Counted from the first letter of the stretch, positions 17,539 through 28,100 are shown. The stretch is 39,079 bases of DNA from Bacteroidales bacterium (GCA_016935355.1 JAFGRC010000079.1:1-39079); one strand, 5' to 3'. Numbers and translations are program-made. Notes: generated by a model from the sequence alone, not told the origin.

Positions 17539-18516
17539 TTATCTGGATTTCTCGACTGTAATGTCGTATTTATATTTTGGCACACCACCAATCGGTATCA
17601 CATAGAAAGGCAAAAGCTCGCCGATCTGGTTTCTGACGTTCACGACAACATTGTTGTTCTTAACGGCAGGAGATTTTCGTTTTATAAACTGTATATCAAG
17701 AGATGTGTTCTTTTCTTCTTCAAAAATCGTGAATTCGTCCTCAATCCAGTGGTCTTCACCTGAAACTTTGCTCATCTGGCTTTTACGGGCGACAGATACC
17801 GTCCGGATAAATCCGTCACTGTCCCAGTCAAAATTTGACAGCTTCACTGATATGGTGCGGTTATCAACAAACGGATAGATGTGTGAAACTTCATTCGGAT
17901 CGTCATACATCCGGAAAGAATATTCATATGCAAATGCATTGGCACCTTCAATTGACTTGTTATTGTCGGGCATGGTGGAAAGATAATACCGGTAAAGATT
18001 GCCGTCATCACCCGATGTGCCGTCCAGAATGATCTTAAAAACATATCCGTCGAAATCCTCTACGAATTCTCCTTCTGACGGATTGAACGGTCCGAATGTA
18101 TACCAGTTTTTATCATAAGCAGGATCCACTCCGAATGATTTTGAAGCAAGCAGGTTCCCGCTCTTATAATTTCCTGCAGGTGATGTCTCCTGCGCATCAT
18201 CATGCGTATAGCACTCCCGTCCCCCGTAAACCGAAAACGTCATTCTCGTATCAAATACTCCGTTGATCTCATCGATATCCCCTCCCGTATCAGGATCGTA
18301 TACCCTGATGTATACAGGCTGGCTAAATCCTTTTGGTATCAGAAAGAAAAAAGTCTGGGAAAAATCATCATCTCCCCAGGATGTTTCTGCCCTTGGGCCA
18401 AAAGTCATGAGATACGGAATATTTTCGTCTCCTGCCGGTACGGGTTGTGCGTTGATACCCAATTCCACTGCCGCAATCAGTAATAACAATACAAATAATC
18501 TCATACGTCCGGACAT
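17539..18516 (-). CDS. Secreted protein of unknown function in the adhesin cluster
   Basis: I do not recognise this protein. The frame is open from 18567, but the signal peptide MRLFVLLLLIAAVELGINAQ makes Met at 18516 (MSGRMRLF, 325 residues) or 18504 the likely start. The mature part is acidic, rich in aromatic residues and predicted all-beta. It contains FFFLIPKGFSQPVYIRVYDPDTGG near its start, which suggests a jelly-roll or Ig-like fold, and a KYKYDITVEKSR tail. There is no lipobox, no membrane segment after the signal, and no CHU_C or Por sorting domain, so it is probably periplasmic or released into the outer-membrane leaflet space. It lies 9 bp before the SpoIIE phosphatase gene, suggesting coupled expression and possibly a role as ligand or accessory of that sensor (inference). 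Confidence 0.75.
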   Translation of the reverse strand: MSGRMRLFVLLLLIAAVELGINAQPVPAGDENIPYLMTFGPRAETSWGDDDFSQTFFFLIPKGFSQPVYIRVYDPDTGGDIDEINGVFDTRMTFSVYGGRECYTHDDAQETSPAGNYKSGNLLASKSFGVDPAYDKNWYTFGPFNPSEGEFVEDFDGYVFKIILDGTSGDDGNLYRYYLSTMPDNNKSIEGANAFAYEYSFRMYDDPNEVSHIYPFVDNRTISVKLSNFDWDSDGFIRTVSVARKSQMSKVSGEDHWIEDEFTIFEEEKNTSLDIQFIKRKSPAVKNNNVVVNVRNQIGELLPFYVIPIGGVPKYKYDITVEKSR

Positions 18517-18669
18517 TTTATATACACTATAATAGCTATACGATAAAACGCTGCATAAGATACACATCTTCTTAATTTTCTTTGTTTATCAGTATTTATG
18601 ACGACTCCCTCCTGATCCGTTTATTTCTCTGCGGACTGTCTGGATCAACCTGTCCTCCTTCCGGAAATA
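18517..18669. other. Largest gap inside the adhesin run
   Basis: This 153-bp gap (102 bp if the longer start of the downstream frame is used) separates the PKD protein gene from the unknown secreted protein gene. It holds a 6-bp inverted repeat, TGATCC (18613-18618) with GGATCA (18642-18647), around a 23-nt loop and without a T run. No exact TAnnTTTG box was found on the minus strand. A second promoter for the last two genes could lie here, but the sequence does not show one clearly. Confidence 0.4.
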
Positions 18670-20100
18670 TCAGTCTTTTTCCAGAACCACTATTTTTCGT
18701 GTTACACATTTCTTTTCAAACATTGAATCAAAATTTTCAGCAGGACTCGTAAGTCCCAGCTCTACAACGTATATTCCCGGCCTGCTGTATATGTGCCTGG
18801 CTTCGACAGATGCTGCCCTGCCGCCATCGCCAAAATTCCAGTAATAGCCTCCGATCTCAAATTCCTTGAAAAAGCTTTCCTGTCCGCTGAAAGTGACCGG
18901 CTCACCGACAAAAACGCTGTCCGGTGCAGTTATATATGGTTGTTCAATATTTTCCACAACCAGCCTGTAACTGGCCTGACTGAAATACACCTCGTTGGTA
19001 AGTTTATCGATCACATTTAATTCCACATTATAGATGCCTGTAGACGGATAACAATGATCAACCCTGAGTGATCTGACTTTTGTCCCGTCACCCAGATCCC
19101 ATTCATAAGCAAAGGCTGTTGTATCCAGTTCTGCATTGTTTGATTCATAGAAGATGTAACAATAGCTGTTCTCTTCCTGCGGCTGGCAAGCCGAAAATGT
19201 GGGAATGGTCGAATAAACCTGAAGAATATCCGGAGAACCTGCCCGGTCAGAAACAAAATAACCTGTATCCATTGCCGGATTCATGATCAGGCCATAGTCG
19301 TCATAATCTGAGTTAATGGGATCCGGCAGGACCACAGGAATGCCCCATTGACCGTTGAAGTATTCAGAATAGTAAATTTCCAGGTCTCCTTCCTTTTTAT
19401 ATCCCCTGGAAGCAAAAAACAACCTGCCATTTTCATGCAGAAAAGGAAAAACTTCATTCTCCGGAGTGTTAACAGTATTCCCAAGATTCTCAGGTTTGCT
19501 CCAGGTTCCGTTTTCCATGCGGGTTACATACAAATCAAATCCTCCCGTACCCGAAGGGTCATTGCTGCAAAAGAACATTTGCATTCCGTCGGGTGAGAGG
19601 CAGGGGTACCCGACATTGCAGTCCGTACTGTTATAAGGAAACGGTTCGACATTTGTCCACTGTCCATTAACCAGCTCAGCAGTAAAGATACCAAAGGTCG
19701 TATCCTCACGGACCTGCTTGCGCAGACCGGGGAACGGATCAATACTCCGCGTAAAATACATTTTTTTTCCGTCCCTGGTGAACGTGGCGGGACCTTCAAA
19801 CAAACGTGTCGTGATATCCCTTGAGAATAACTGCGGGTACTCAAATTTACCGGATCTTTTTATCCCGGTTATGTACAGGTTGGTCAGTGGATTGTCCTGC
19901 ATATCGGTATAGCTGACAAACCATTCATTTTTTCTGTCAGAACAAAAAACAAGGCCGTTTTCATAAAATGCAGGTGCAAGCTCTTTTGCCGGGGTATTTA
20001 CAGAAAGGGGAATTGCCTCGTAGAACTGCTGGGAAAAAAGTGCACTGCTGCAAACAAATGCCAGCATGATGACAGCGTATGTTATTTTCTGAATGGTCAT
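18670..20100 (-). CDS. PD40-repeat and PKD-domain secreted protein
   Basis: This 476-residue protein begins with a signal peptide (MTIQKITYAVIMLAFVCSSA, cut near Gln24). Residues about 30-310 form a PD40/WD40-like propeller with repeats such as LVFCSDRKNEWF, MFFCSNDPSGTGGFDLYV and RLFFASRGYKKEGDLEIYY. Two PKD-type Ig domains follow, one around 315-395 (YEWDLGDGTKV) and one around 395-470 (YYWNFGDGGRA). The propeller is the same type as in the PorE-like protein at 4589-6586, but here PKD domains replace the peptidoglycan-binding OmpA domain. It starts 6 bp after the PorP/SprF gene, so a T9SS-linked periplasmic or outer-membrane partner role is plausible by context. The precise role is unknown. 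Confidence 0.85.
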   Translation of the reverse strand: MTIQKITYAVIMLAFVCSSALFSQQFYEAIPLSVNTPAKELAPAFYENGLVFCSDRKNEWFVSYTDMQDNPLTNLYITGIKRSGKFEYPQLFSRDITTRLFEGPATFTRDGKKMYFTRSIDPFPGLRKQVREDTTFGIFTAELVNGQWTNVEPFPYNSTDCNVGYPCLSPDGMQMFFCSNDPSGTGGFDLYVTRMENGTWSKPENLGNTVNTPENEVFPFLHENGRLFFASRGYKKEGDLEIYYSEYFNGQWGIPVVLPDPINSDYDDYGLIMNPAMDTGYFVSDRAGSPDILQVYSTIPTFSACQPQEENSYCYIFYESNNAELDTTAFAYEWDLGDGTKVRSLRVDHCYPSTGIYNVELNVIDKLTNEVYFSQASYRLVVENIEQPYITAPDSVFVGEPVTFSGQESFFKEFEIGGYYWNFGDGGRAASVEARHIYSRPGIYVVELGLTSPAENFDSMFEKKCVTRKIVVLEKD

Positions 20101-20106
20101 TTTCTG

Positions 20107-21015
20107 TCAGAATATTGTCGGATTTGAAGCTTTAATGCGGTATCCGAAATTATATTCAATGGCAACCTCAACTGAACTCCTGTTATATTCATTAATACCT
20201 TTGAATCCGTAGTCATATGCAAAGCCGACCTTCAACTGGTATGTTATTTTGTAATCCATGATCATAATCAGTGCGCCTTTGCTTCTGTAAGAAGCTCCCA
20301 CGCGCAGTATATCTTTATACAACAGACTTATTCCGCCATCAGCGATGAGACCCGACCCCTTATCATACTCCAGCAAAGCTGCAGGATGTATCTTCCAGTT
20401 GTCAGCAATTCTTGCTTTTATACCTGCCGTAAGGTAATATGCATATTTGCTGAAATCATGGTAAGGAATTACTTCACCGGCAACGTTTGCCTCATAACCC
20501 AGAATCATAGGCACCGAAAGTCCTGCATAAAAACTGTTTGTATAGTAGTATAACCCAAAGCCGAAATTGGGGAGTAAATAATCATCCGTATTTTCATTGA
20601 AAATATAATCATCATTGCCCAGATCGATCTGCTCATAAGATCCCGCGGACACACCAGCTTTCAGTCCCAGGGCAAGTTTACCGGGTCCAAGCTCCAACCT
20701 GTGTGCATAATTCAGATAAAACCCCGTGTTTTTACGAAGGCCCATGCTTTCATTCATAACGAGGATGCCCAGACCCATTTTTGTGTTGCGCAATGGTGTA
20801 TGAAGACTGACAATATTATAAGCGGGAGCCCCTTCAAATCCGATCCACTGGCTGCGGTGTGACAGACCTATGCTGAGCATTTCAAGACTGCCGCTGTATG
20901 CAGGGTTCATGGCCAGACCATTGAAACCGTAATGGCTGTAAAGGATAGCTTTTTCCTGCGCTGCCGCAGGTAATGCCATGAATATTATAAATATGATACA
21001 GGTTGCAATGCGCAT
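20107..21015 (-). CDS. PorP/SprF family type IX secretion membrane protein
   Basis: This 302-residue outer-membrane beta-barrel protein has a signal peptide (about 1-19, MRIATCIIFIIFMALPAAAQ). Next come AILYSHYGFNGLAMNPAYSGS and LSIGLSHRSQWIGFEGAP, the family hallmark (NPAYAG and RxQW). The rest is alternating beta-strands ending VEVAIEYNFGYRI. In Flavobacterium johnsoniae SprF is needed for surface delivery of the adhesin SprB, and PorP-like proteins dock type B CTD cargo. Here the gene starts directly after the stop of the giant CHU_C adhesin, with no base between TAA and ATG. The pair therefore mirrors the sprB-sprF arrangement, and this barrel probably serves that adhesin specifically. 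The family call is firm. Confidence 0.94.
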   Translation of the reverse strand: MRIATCIIFIIFMALPAAAQEKAILYSHYGFNGLAMNPAYSGSLEMLSIGLSHRSQWIGFEGAPAYNIVSLHTPLRNTKMGLGILVMNESMGLRKNTGFYLNYAHRLELGPGKLALGLKAGVSAGSYEQIDLGNDDYIFNENTDDYLLPNFGFGLYYYTNSFYAGLSVPMILGYEANVAGEVIPYHDFSKYAYYLTAGIKARIADNWKIHPAALLEYDKGSGLIADGGISLLYKDILRVGASYRSKGALIMIMDYKITYQLKVGFAYDYGFKGINEYNRSSVEVAIEYNFGYRIKASNPTIF

Positions 21016-24000
21016 TTATCTAAGAATTTCAACAAATGACTTAAAAATTACTTCCCTGTCCCTGCCCGGCACTTTCACTTCAGCTATATAAAAATAAGTA
21101 CCTTCAGGCAACTCGACCCCGTTCATGTTTCGGCCATCCCAGAGATCGGAACCGGTATAATCATCTGACTCATAAACCAGTATACCCAGACTGTTAAAAA
21201 TTTTAATTTTGATCCATTCCGCATTTGCAGAACCTATTTCAAAAAAGTCGTTCTTCGTGTCTCCGTTTGGTGTAAACCCTTTACCGATGACAAGTGGCGT
21301 TACCATAATTACGACACTGTCGCTTTTTGCATCGCATACACCATTTATTACGGTCCAGCGCAGTAAATTGTTATCATCAAGATTCGTTACTCCGGTGACC
21401 GGGGCCGATGGATCGTTGAAAACACCATTCCCCGAAACAACCTGCCATGATCCGGTACCTACATCCGGTGGCAATGCTTCAAGCGTTGTGGCATAAGTAA
21501 ACTCAAGCACCTGATCAGGACCTGCATCCGGAACCTGCGGCTGTTCATAAAAAATGACTTCCACCTGATCCTCATCAGCACACTGCCAGTTGGTTTCGGT
21601 CCACGTAAAGGTAAACGGACCGTAACTGCCAACGGTGACAATGGCCGCTGGATTTTCAGGATCATCAAAATCCGTATTCGTTGCGGTCCATAAACCATCT
21701 GATCCTGTTACGCTTTTTATCGCTCCAAGCGTAAATACATTACCGCATACTTCGCTGTCTGCACCTGCATCCGCCACAGGAACCTCAAACACAACAGCTT
21801 CTGCAAGACCAGTATTCCCCGTCAGATCGGCATAACACAAGCTGTCGTCCACAATGGAAACCATGGTAAGCTGGCTGTTCCCGGTCATCATGAATGCAAT
21901 CGAATCGGGTGATGAAGCAATATTGTCCTTTGACTGTGTCAGGGAACCGTTACCAATTGAGACCTCAAAGGGACCGTTTGCTCCCGAAACAGTAAATGCC
22001 ACATACAGGGTTTCACCGGCACACAGGGTGTCCCTTGCAGTGATCACATCACCGGAAGGAAGCGGATTGATCCGGATCTCTACCAAATCACTGGTATCAA
22101 TACATTCCTGTCCCGAAAAGGAAGAAAACACAATCCTTCTGAAATAGGTTAAATCCGACAGGGATCCGGTCTGATAATCCATTCCGTCATTCGGAATTTC
22201 AGATGCAGTCACCCAGTCGATACCGTTGCTGCTTTCTTCCCATAAATAGGCATATTCACCTGTTTTCCCATCAACAGGCAGGGTTCCTCCAAGGGATTTT
22301 TCTGTATTGAAGCAGGTATACTGTAAAGCGGCACCCAAAATGCTGTTGTTCTTAATGGCCGGATATACCGTGATATTAATGGTATCACTGATGCTGGTAC
22401 AAATATCGGAATATACTTTTCGTGCAAACAGCATGGAATTTTCGAGTTGAACGGACGTATAGGAAGCCAGGCCAGCTATACCCGATGCCATATTCCATTC
22501 CGCAGATCCTTGCTGCTGCTGGATCCACTCATAAGTGATGCCATTCAGTCCTCCGCTTGCAGGTGAAGCTATAAAAGGATCAGGGGCGGTAAACTGGCAA
22601 ATAATCTGATCATCCAGTCCCAGTTCATTGATGATGTAAGGAATGACCGTCAGTCCCAAAGCATCCGAAGTGTCGATGCATGCATTGTAGATACCTGATA
22701 TCACGATCCGCCTGAACTCAGTATTGGCCTCAACAATCTCATCCGGCAAATAGTCCTCATTGAATGCATCCGTAATATTCTGCCATGATCCGGAAATACG
22801 CTGCTGCCATTCATAATTATAACTTCCCGACCCGCCTGAAGGCTGTTCGCCATTGATTGTCAGCGGGATATCTCCTGCACAATACCGGCTCGAATCCGTT
22901 ATCAGTATGTTGTTTGCGATTGCCGGCAGCACACTGATTGTTTTCACAGTGGCTGAAGTGTCGATACAGGCATGATCATTACCTGAATAGACGATCCTCC
23001 GGAATAATGTCGTCTGGCTGAGTTGTCCGGGATCATACTGCAACACATTGCTTGACGCCACATCCTGCCATGAACCTGTTTCCGGCCGGCTCTGCCATGA
23101 ATACATATAACTGCCGTCACCTCCACCCGGGTTTGTCGCATTCAGCAGTCCGGGTCCCAGATTTTCACAGATCACGGTATCCTCAGTTATGAATTGGTTG
23201 TTTGTAATGTCCGGCAGCACGGTGATCGTAATGTAACCGCTTGTATCATGACAATAAGCTGTTGAACTTACCAGTCGCCTGTAATTACTGGTTGCTGTGA
23301 GTATGCCCGGATCAAACATTATGTTTTCATATACGGGATTTCCGATATTGTTCCAGTCCGATAAATTTCCGCTGATCTGCCACTGGTATTCAAATTCGCT
23401 GTTACCTCCCGAAGGCAGTGAGCCGGTCAGCTGGTCCCCATGATCCTCAAAGCATATCGTATCGTTGCCCGCAATAATGTTATTTGAAATGGCCGGGTAC
23501 ACGAATATTTCAATGATCCGGCTTGTATCGGCAATGTCAGCTGAGTTTACGATCCTTCTGAAATATGTTGTCTGATAAAGCGCTTCAGACTGAAAGGCGG
23601 TAAGTTCAGGAGTGCCGAATGCACTGATCCATGTTGTCTGATCGGTACTTTGTTCCCACAAATAACTGTAAAAACCATCGCCTCCTTTCGGCCAGGTTCC
23701 CGTGATCGGTTCCGGAACCTGTCCGGCACACAGGGTATCGACCCCCCTGATGGTATTGAACAGGAATCCCGTCAGGGGCATCAGCAGGTTTTCGAGTGAC
23801 GCTCCTTCATACCCTCCGTTGCCCGTATGAAAAATGCAGGGGGATGAAACATAACCCTGTTGTCCTTCGGTCAGGTCTACTGTGATGGAAGGAATTGAAG
23901 TGCCTGAATGCCAGAACACCCCGCCACTGCCACCACCACCTGATCCGGTACAGTTATCGTTTGTACTTCCGCCATCACCGCCCTTTGCGTAAATGTTAAA

Positions 24001-25137
24001 AGCATCCCCGTAAACCGTGGCATCGATCAGTATTGTTCCTCCTGCACCTCCACCGCCACCGCTTCCTGCAGCCGTACCTGCATTTTCGCCATCAGCCAGT
24101 ATGGAATTACCGTTACCATCAATGATCTCAGTGATCAGAATAACAATGCCTCCGCCATCACCACCTTTTGAAGCTGTAGCAGATGATGATTTAACACCCG
24201 AACCGCCGCCGCCTCCCATAATGATCTGACGCCTTACGGGAGTGTAGATCAGATAACATCCGTATCCGCCCCATGCAGGTGTAAGATACGCTCCACAGTT
24301 AGATGACTGCTGTCCGCCATCACCTCCGAGGCTATAATTGCTTCCACCGGCACCTCCAGAAAACAGGCCATTACCTGCACCTCCACCATTCAGTGCAAAG
24401 CCGGTGCCTTTGGTATAAGGCCAGTTCACCGTTATGATCCCTTCACCTTTGTTACCCGAACGATTCAGGTGTGTGGGAAGAAAATATAGCGTATCCACGA
24501 CGGCTCCGTCTATATCCTGCCTGCATCCGGCCGTATAGTTCTCGGAAGGGACCGCACCTCCCCTGAATCCCTGATGACTGACATCAATGTTGGCATTCAG
24601 CTTAATGGAATCCATCCCGATAATGGCTACAACACCTCCCGTTGCGCCATCCCAATCCCTGGCAGTTACCGTTCCGGTCACCGTGACCGTTTCTCCTTCT
24701 ATAAACCTGACCAATTGTATCTTTTCTCCCTGATCATATGTATTTGAAAGGTTGTCTGTGAAAACGACAAATTTTTTTCCTTCGCTTTCAACAATTTCAT
24801 CCAGCTGCAATACTTCAAATTTACCGGTATTGTTAAACGTCTTATGCACCCTTACATTCTTCGTCAGGAAATTTTCCCAGCCGGTATCATCTTCGTCATT
24901 CAACTCTCCCCCCGTTATCTGTATGATGAGGACCTTATCTCCGGGTTCAAAATATGCCAGTTCCGCCGTTTCAATGACACCTACCCGGTCGGGCAGCACG
25001 GCATCTACAGCAAGATAGTGGTTCACAATGCCCGAAATGGAAATATCCTGTGAAAATCCGCGAGAAAGAAATAGAATTGTGTTTACAATAATGAAGATCA
25101 GCCTTTTCAATCTTTTATCAGGTTGGTTATTACTCAA
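21016..25137 (-). CDS. Giant T9SS-exported adhesin with CHU_C (type B) C-terminal sorting domain
   Basis: This is a 1373-residue surface protein. A signal peptide (about 10-30, LIFIIVNTILFLSRGFSQ) leads into a beta-rich N-terminal domain, then a very Gly-rich region (about 245-410, with GGGGSG, GSGGGGGAGG and GGDGGS tracts). Six tandem repeats of about 94 residues follow (about 461-1028), each with a Cys after the linker, PSGGSGSYNYEWQ-like and fRRIV strands, CIDTS and a P.I.NN linker. Further Ig-like domains fill 1030-1285. The last 88 residues (1286-1373) are the gliding-motility-associated CHU_C domain: GFTPNGDTKNDFF, VYES, LWDG and LPEGTYFY. That domain directs export and attachment by the type IX system. 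Ligand unknown. It is followed with zero spacing by a PorP/SprF gene, its likely dedicated helper, and preceded by a sensor kinase 10 bp upstream. Confidence 0.93.
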   Translation of the reverse strand: MSNNQPDKRLKRLIFIIVNTILFLSRGFSQDISISGIVNHYLAVDAVLPDRVGVIETAELAYFEPGDKVLIIQITGGELNDEDDTGWENFLTKNVRVHKTFNNTGKFEVLQLDEIVESEGKKFVVFTDNLSNTYDQGEKIQLVRFIEGETVTVTGTVTARDWDGATGGVVAIIGMDSIKLNANIDVSHQGFRGGAVPSENYTAGCRQDIDGAVVDTLYFLPTHLNRSGNKGEGIITVNWPYTKGTGFALNGGGAGNGLFSGGAGGSNYSLGGDGGQQSSNCGAYLTPAWGGYGCYLIYTPVRRQIIMGGGGGSGVKSSSATASKGGDGGGIVILITEIIDGNGNSILADGENAGTAAGSGGGGGAGGTILIDATVYGDAFNIYAKGGDGGSTNDNCTGSGGGGSGGVFWHSGTSIPSITVDLTEGQQGYVSSPCIFHTGNGGYEGASLENLLMPLTGFLFNTIRGVDTLCAGQVPEPITGTWPKGGDGFYSYLWEQSTDQTTWISAFGTPELTAFQSEALYQTTYFRRIVNSADIADTSRIIEIFVYPAISNNIIAGNDTICFEDHGDQLTGSLPSGGNSEFEYQWQISGNLSDWNNIGNPVYENIMFDPGILTATSNYRRLVSSTAYCHDTSGYITITVLPDITNNQFITEDTVICENLGPGLLNATNPGGGDGSYMYSWQSRPETGSWQDVASSNVLQYDPGQLSQTTLFRRIVYSGNDHACIDTSATVKTISVLPAIANNILITDSSRYCAGDIPLTINGEQPSGGSGSYNYEWQQRISGSWQNITDAFNEDYLPDEIVEANTEFRRIVISGIYNACIDTSDALGLTVIPYIINELGLDDQIICQFTAPDPFIASPASGGLNGITYEWIQQQQGSAEWNMASGIAGLASYTSVQLENSMLFARKVYSDICTSISDTINITVYPAIKNNSILGAALQYTCFNTEKSLGGTLPVDGKTGEYAYLWEESSNGIDWVTASEIPNDGMDYQTGSLSDLTYFRRIVFSSFSGQECIDTSDLVEIRINPLPSGDVITARDTLCAGETLYVAFTVSGANGPFEVSIGNGSLTQSKDNIASSPDSIAFMMTGNSQLTMVSIVDDSLCYADLTGNTGLAEAVVFEVPVADAGADSEVCGNVFTLGAIKSVTGSDGLWTATNTDFDDPENPAAIVTVGSYGPFTFTWTETNWQCADEDQVEVIFYEQPQVPDAGPDQVLEFTYATTLEALPPDVGTGSWQVVSGNGVFNDPSAPVTGVTNLDDNNLLRWTVINGVCDAKSDSVVIMVTPLVIGKGFTPNGDTKNDFFEIGSANAEWIKIKIFNSLGILVYESDDYTGSDLWDGRNMNGVELPEGTYFYIAEVKVPGRDREVIFKSFVEILR

Positions 25138-25147
25138 AAATAATATG

Positions 25148-28100
25148 TTATTTCATCACATCCCGACTGCTGTCCCTAAAAACAGGCAGCTCGACTAAAA
25201 ATGTCGTACCTACATTAACCTCTGTCTTAAACGTAATGTTGCCCTGAAAAGATTCAATAATATTTTTTGTTATGGATAAACCCAGTCCCATACCACTTGA
25301 TTTGGTGGTGAAACTGTGGGTAAAAAGTTTCTTTTGTATTTCTTCCGACATACCCTTTCCGTTGTCCTCAATGCTTACCAGTGCTCTGCCATCCTTCACC
25401 TCCAGCCTGATTTCAATCCTGCCTTTCTGAAATTCCGGAATGGCCTGAATGGCATTTTTGATCAGGTTGATGAATGCTCTTGACAGTTGCTCCTGGTCCG
25501 CATAAACCCTTACATCATCCTGTTCCGGCTTAAACGAAATATCCACGTTTTCGGTATTTGAAAACAATGACAGGGCAGACCGGATCGCTTTCACCAGACT
25601 TATGTCTGTACTGGTAGCTTTGGGCATTTTGGCAAAATTTGAAAATTCTGATGCGATAAATGAAAGGTTATCAATCTGTTCGATCAAGGTGCGGGTGAAT
25701 TTTTCAAGATATTCATCAAAATTTTCCCTGTTGTCTTTCCATGTTCGTTGTAAATGCTGTATACTCAACTTCATGGGTGTTAACGGATTTTTAATCTCGT
25801 GTGCGATCTGCTTGGCCATTTCGCGCCATGCAATTTCCCGTTCCGACCGGGAAAGCATTTCCACACTTTTTGCAAGCTCTTTCACCATCCGGTTATATTC
25901 ATTCACCAATGACGCAATTTCATCTCTTTTATTATAGGAAATTTCTTCATTCATTTTGCCAAGTTTGATCTCTCCGAATTTTTGCTGGATCAGTTTCAAC
26001 GGTAAAACGATCTGGTTGGAAATGAAGATGGTCATAATGAAAGTCAGCAACAGCAGCAGAACAAATATGTTCACCATTGCAACAATCAGGGTTGTTGTTT
26101 CATTTCGTTGTTCATTCTCCTTGGTAAAATACGGAAGGTTGAGAAACGCCAGCAGACTGTTTTCCGTATTTACAAACGGAACGTAGGCAGACAAAAATTC
26201 CAGATTCCCGATGTTTTCCTGGTGGATGTATTCAGGCTGTTTCTCCGTTACCATCTTATAATATGCAACAGGATCCATTTTACTGCCCATGATTCCCTGA
26301 TTAAAAATCTCTGCACGGGAAGTGGCCAGCATATTTCCTTCAGGATCATACAGGTTGATGTCAGTATAGAACACATCGGACAGACTGATCAGAAACTGGT
26401 TGAGGTTATCATACCCGTATCCCTGCCATGCGGGAGACAACCTGCTCAGTGTGGCCAGCATGTTGTGGAGCTCAAGATAAACCGACTGGATCTTTTCGCT
26501 TAAGTTATTATACTGGGTGGTCTTATACTGTTCAATGCTCAGATAAATCGTACCGCCACCGACCATCAAAAGGGAAAGCAATAAAATGGATATGATGGCC
26601 AGGCGGATCTTGTTTTTGAAATTAAAGGCCATGCCTTTACTGTATCTTGAAAAGTATCGGAAAGCCATGGATAATATAACAAGCAGGTAGTAGAACAGGA
26701 ATATATATGAAAACGAGATCAGCTGATCAAAGAAAGTGATCACAGGTTTGCTGATCATGATCACGTTTTCATTTGCAAAACGGTATATATAGTGTTCATA
26801 GCCATCAAATTTCTCGTATTCAATACTATTTACGCGTGAAATCAGACTGTCGGACACAGTCGAATCAAGCCCATAAGTGTTCAGGTTCAGGCTGTATTGA
26901 AAATCACCGGAACGAGACAGCAACTGACCTCTGTAATATTTGGCATAGGAATACTGCTGAAACAGTCCGGTTTCCTGGTATTTCTTATCCAGAAGCAATT
27001 CCGGGTAACCCAGCTCCTCAGCGATCAATCTCGACTCAAGCTCAAGATAGAAAACACCCTCAATGTCAGAATCCGGCATGGTCCAGGGAATTCTCCCCAG
27101 ATAGTGGATTCTTCCGTCAAGAATGTCCAGGTAATAAAAATTCATTTCCCCAAGTTTCATTCCGCCATTCTCGATAAGATTATCATAATAGTCATAGCAA
27201 TTGTACTTCAGTCTGGTAGGCGGGATCTCCAGCGTATCATAAGCCCTGCATTCAACCGGGTTTAATGTATATTTGCTCCAGTATCCGTTGAAATAACTTT
27301 TCTGCAGGTAGTTAATAATTTCTTCATAAGGTACATTACGATCGAACAAAAACCCGAACAATAGCTCATCCTGAACCATCTGATCATTTATGTCCTGCAA
27401 CAAATATTCCGCCACCGGGTCATGCTGTTCGGCGAGCTTTTCAGCCAGAACTTTCATATTACTACCTGTTTTTTGCCTGGTGACGTATGAAATGAATACA
27501 ACACTGTAAACCGAAAAAAAAATGAGTATCAAAACAAGCTGCGTATAATTATATGACAGAATTCCTTTAAAATGAATAAGGGCAAGTATGACAAACAGTA
27601 AAATAAAGGCAATATATGACCAGAAATCAAAAGAATAGGGTATGAGTATCAAAATCAGGAACAACGTTGTGGAAATGATCAGAAAGGTTCCCAGTATGGA
27701 TTGAATGCTGCATGATTCTTTACAGATCCTGAAGAATTTATCACACATGAACACAAGGGTGGCAAAATGCATGGCCATGATCAGCAAACTGAGGAATGTG
27801 TATGTATTGAGATTGGCGACATTAGAAATTTCAAAACTGATGGTTGAATGTAATATCAGGTTTGACAGTACGTAATGTGTATAAATAAAAACAATCGCAA
27901 TACTCAGTATAAATCCTGAGATCATTACGTACTCAGGCCGTTCAAGCTTATGGTCATAGAGACTTCCGGTAAACTTTAAATCCTGATTAAACTTAATCCC
28001 AAGAAAAAATAAAAGTGCTGCATTTATTAAAACATCACCAAGTGAAGGAAGCAATGATGAATGAGCAAATGGTACCGGACCAAAAAACTCAAGCTCATAG

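Noticed and set aside
23920-24380. Possible repeat array or CRISPR-like pattern (recurring CCACCACC and CCTCCGCC)
   Set aside because: These are glycine codons of the adhesin's Gly-rich segment on the opposite strand; there is no fixed repeat-spacer spacing.
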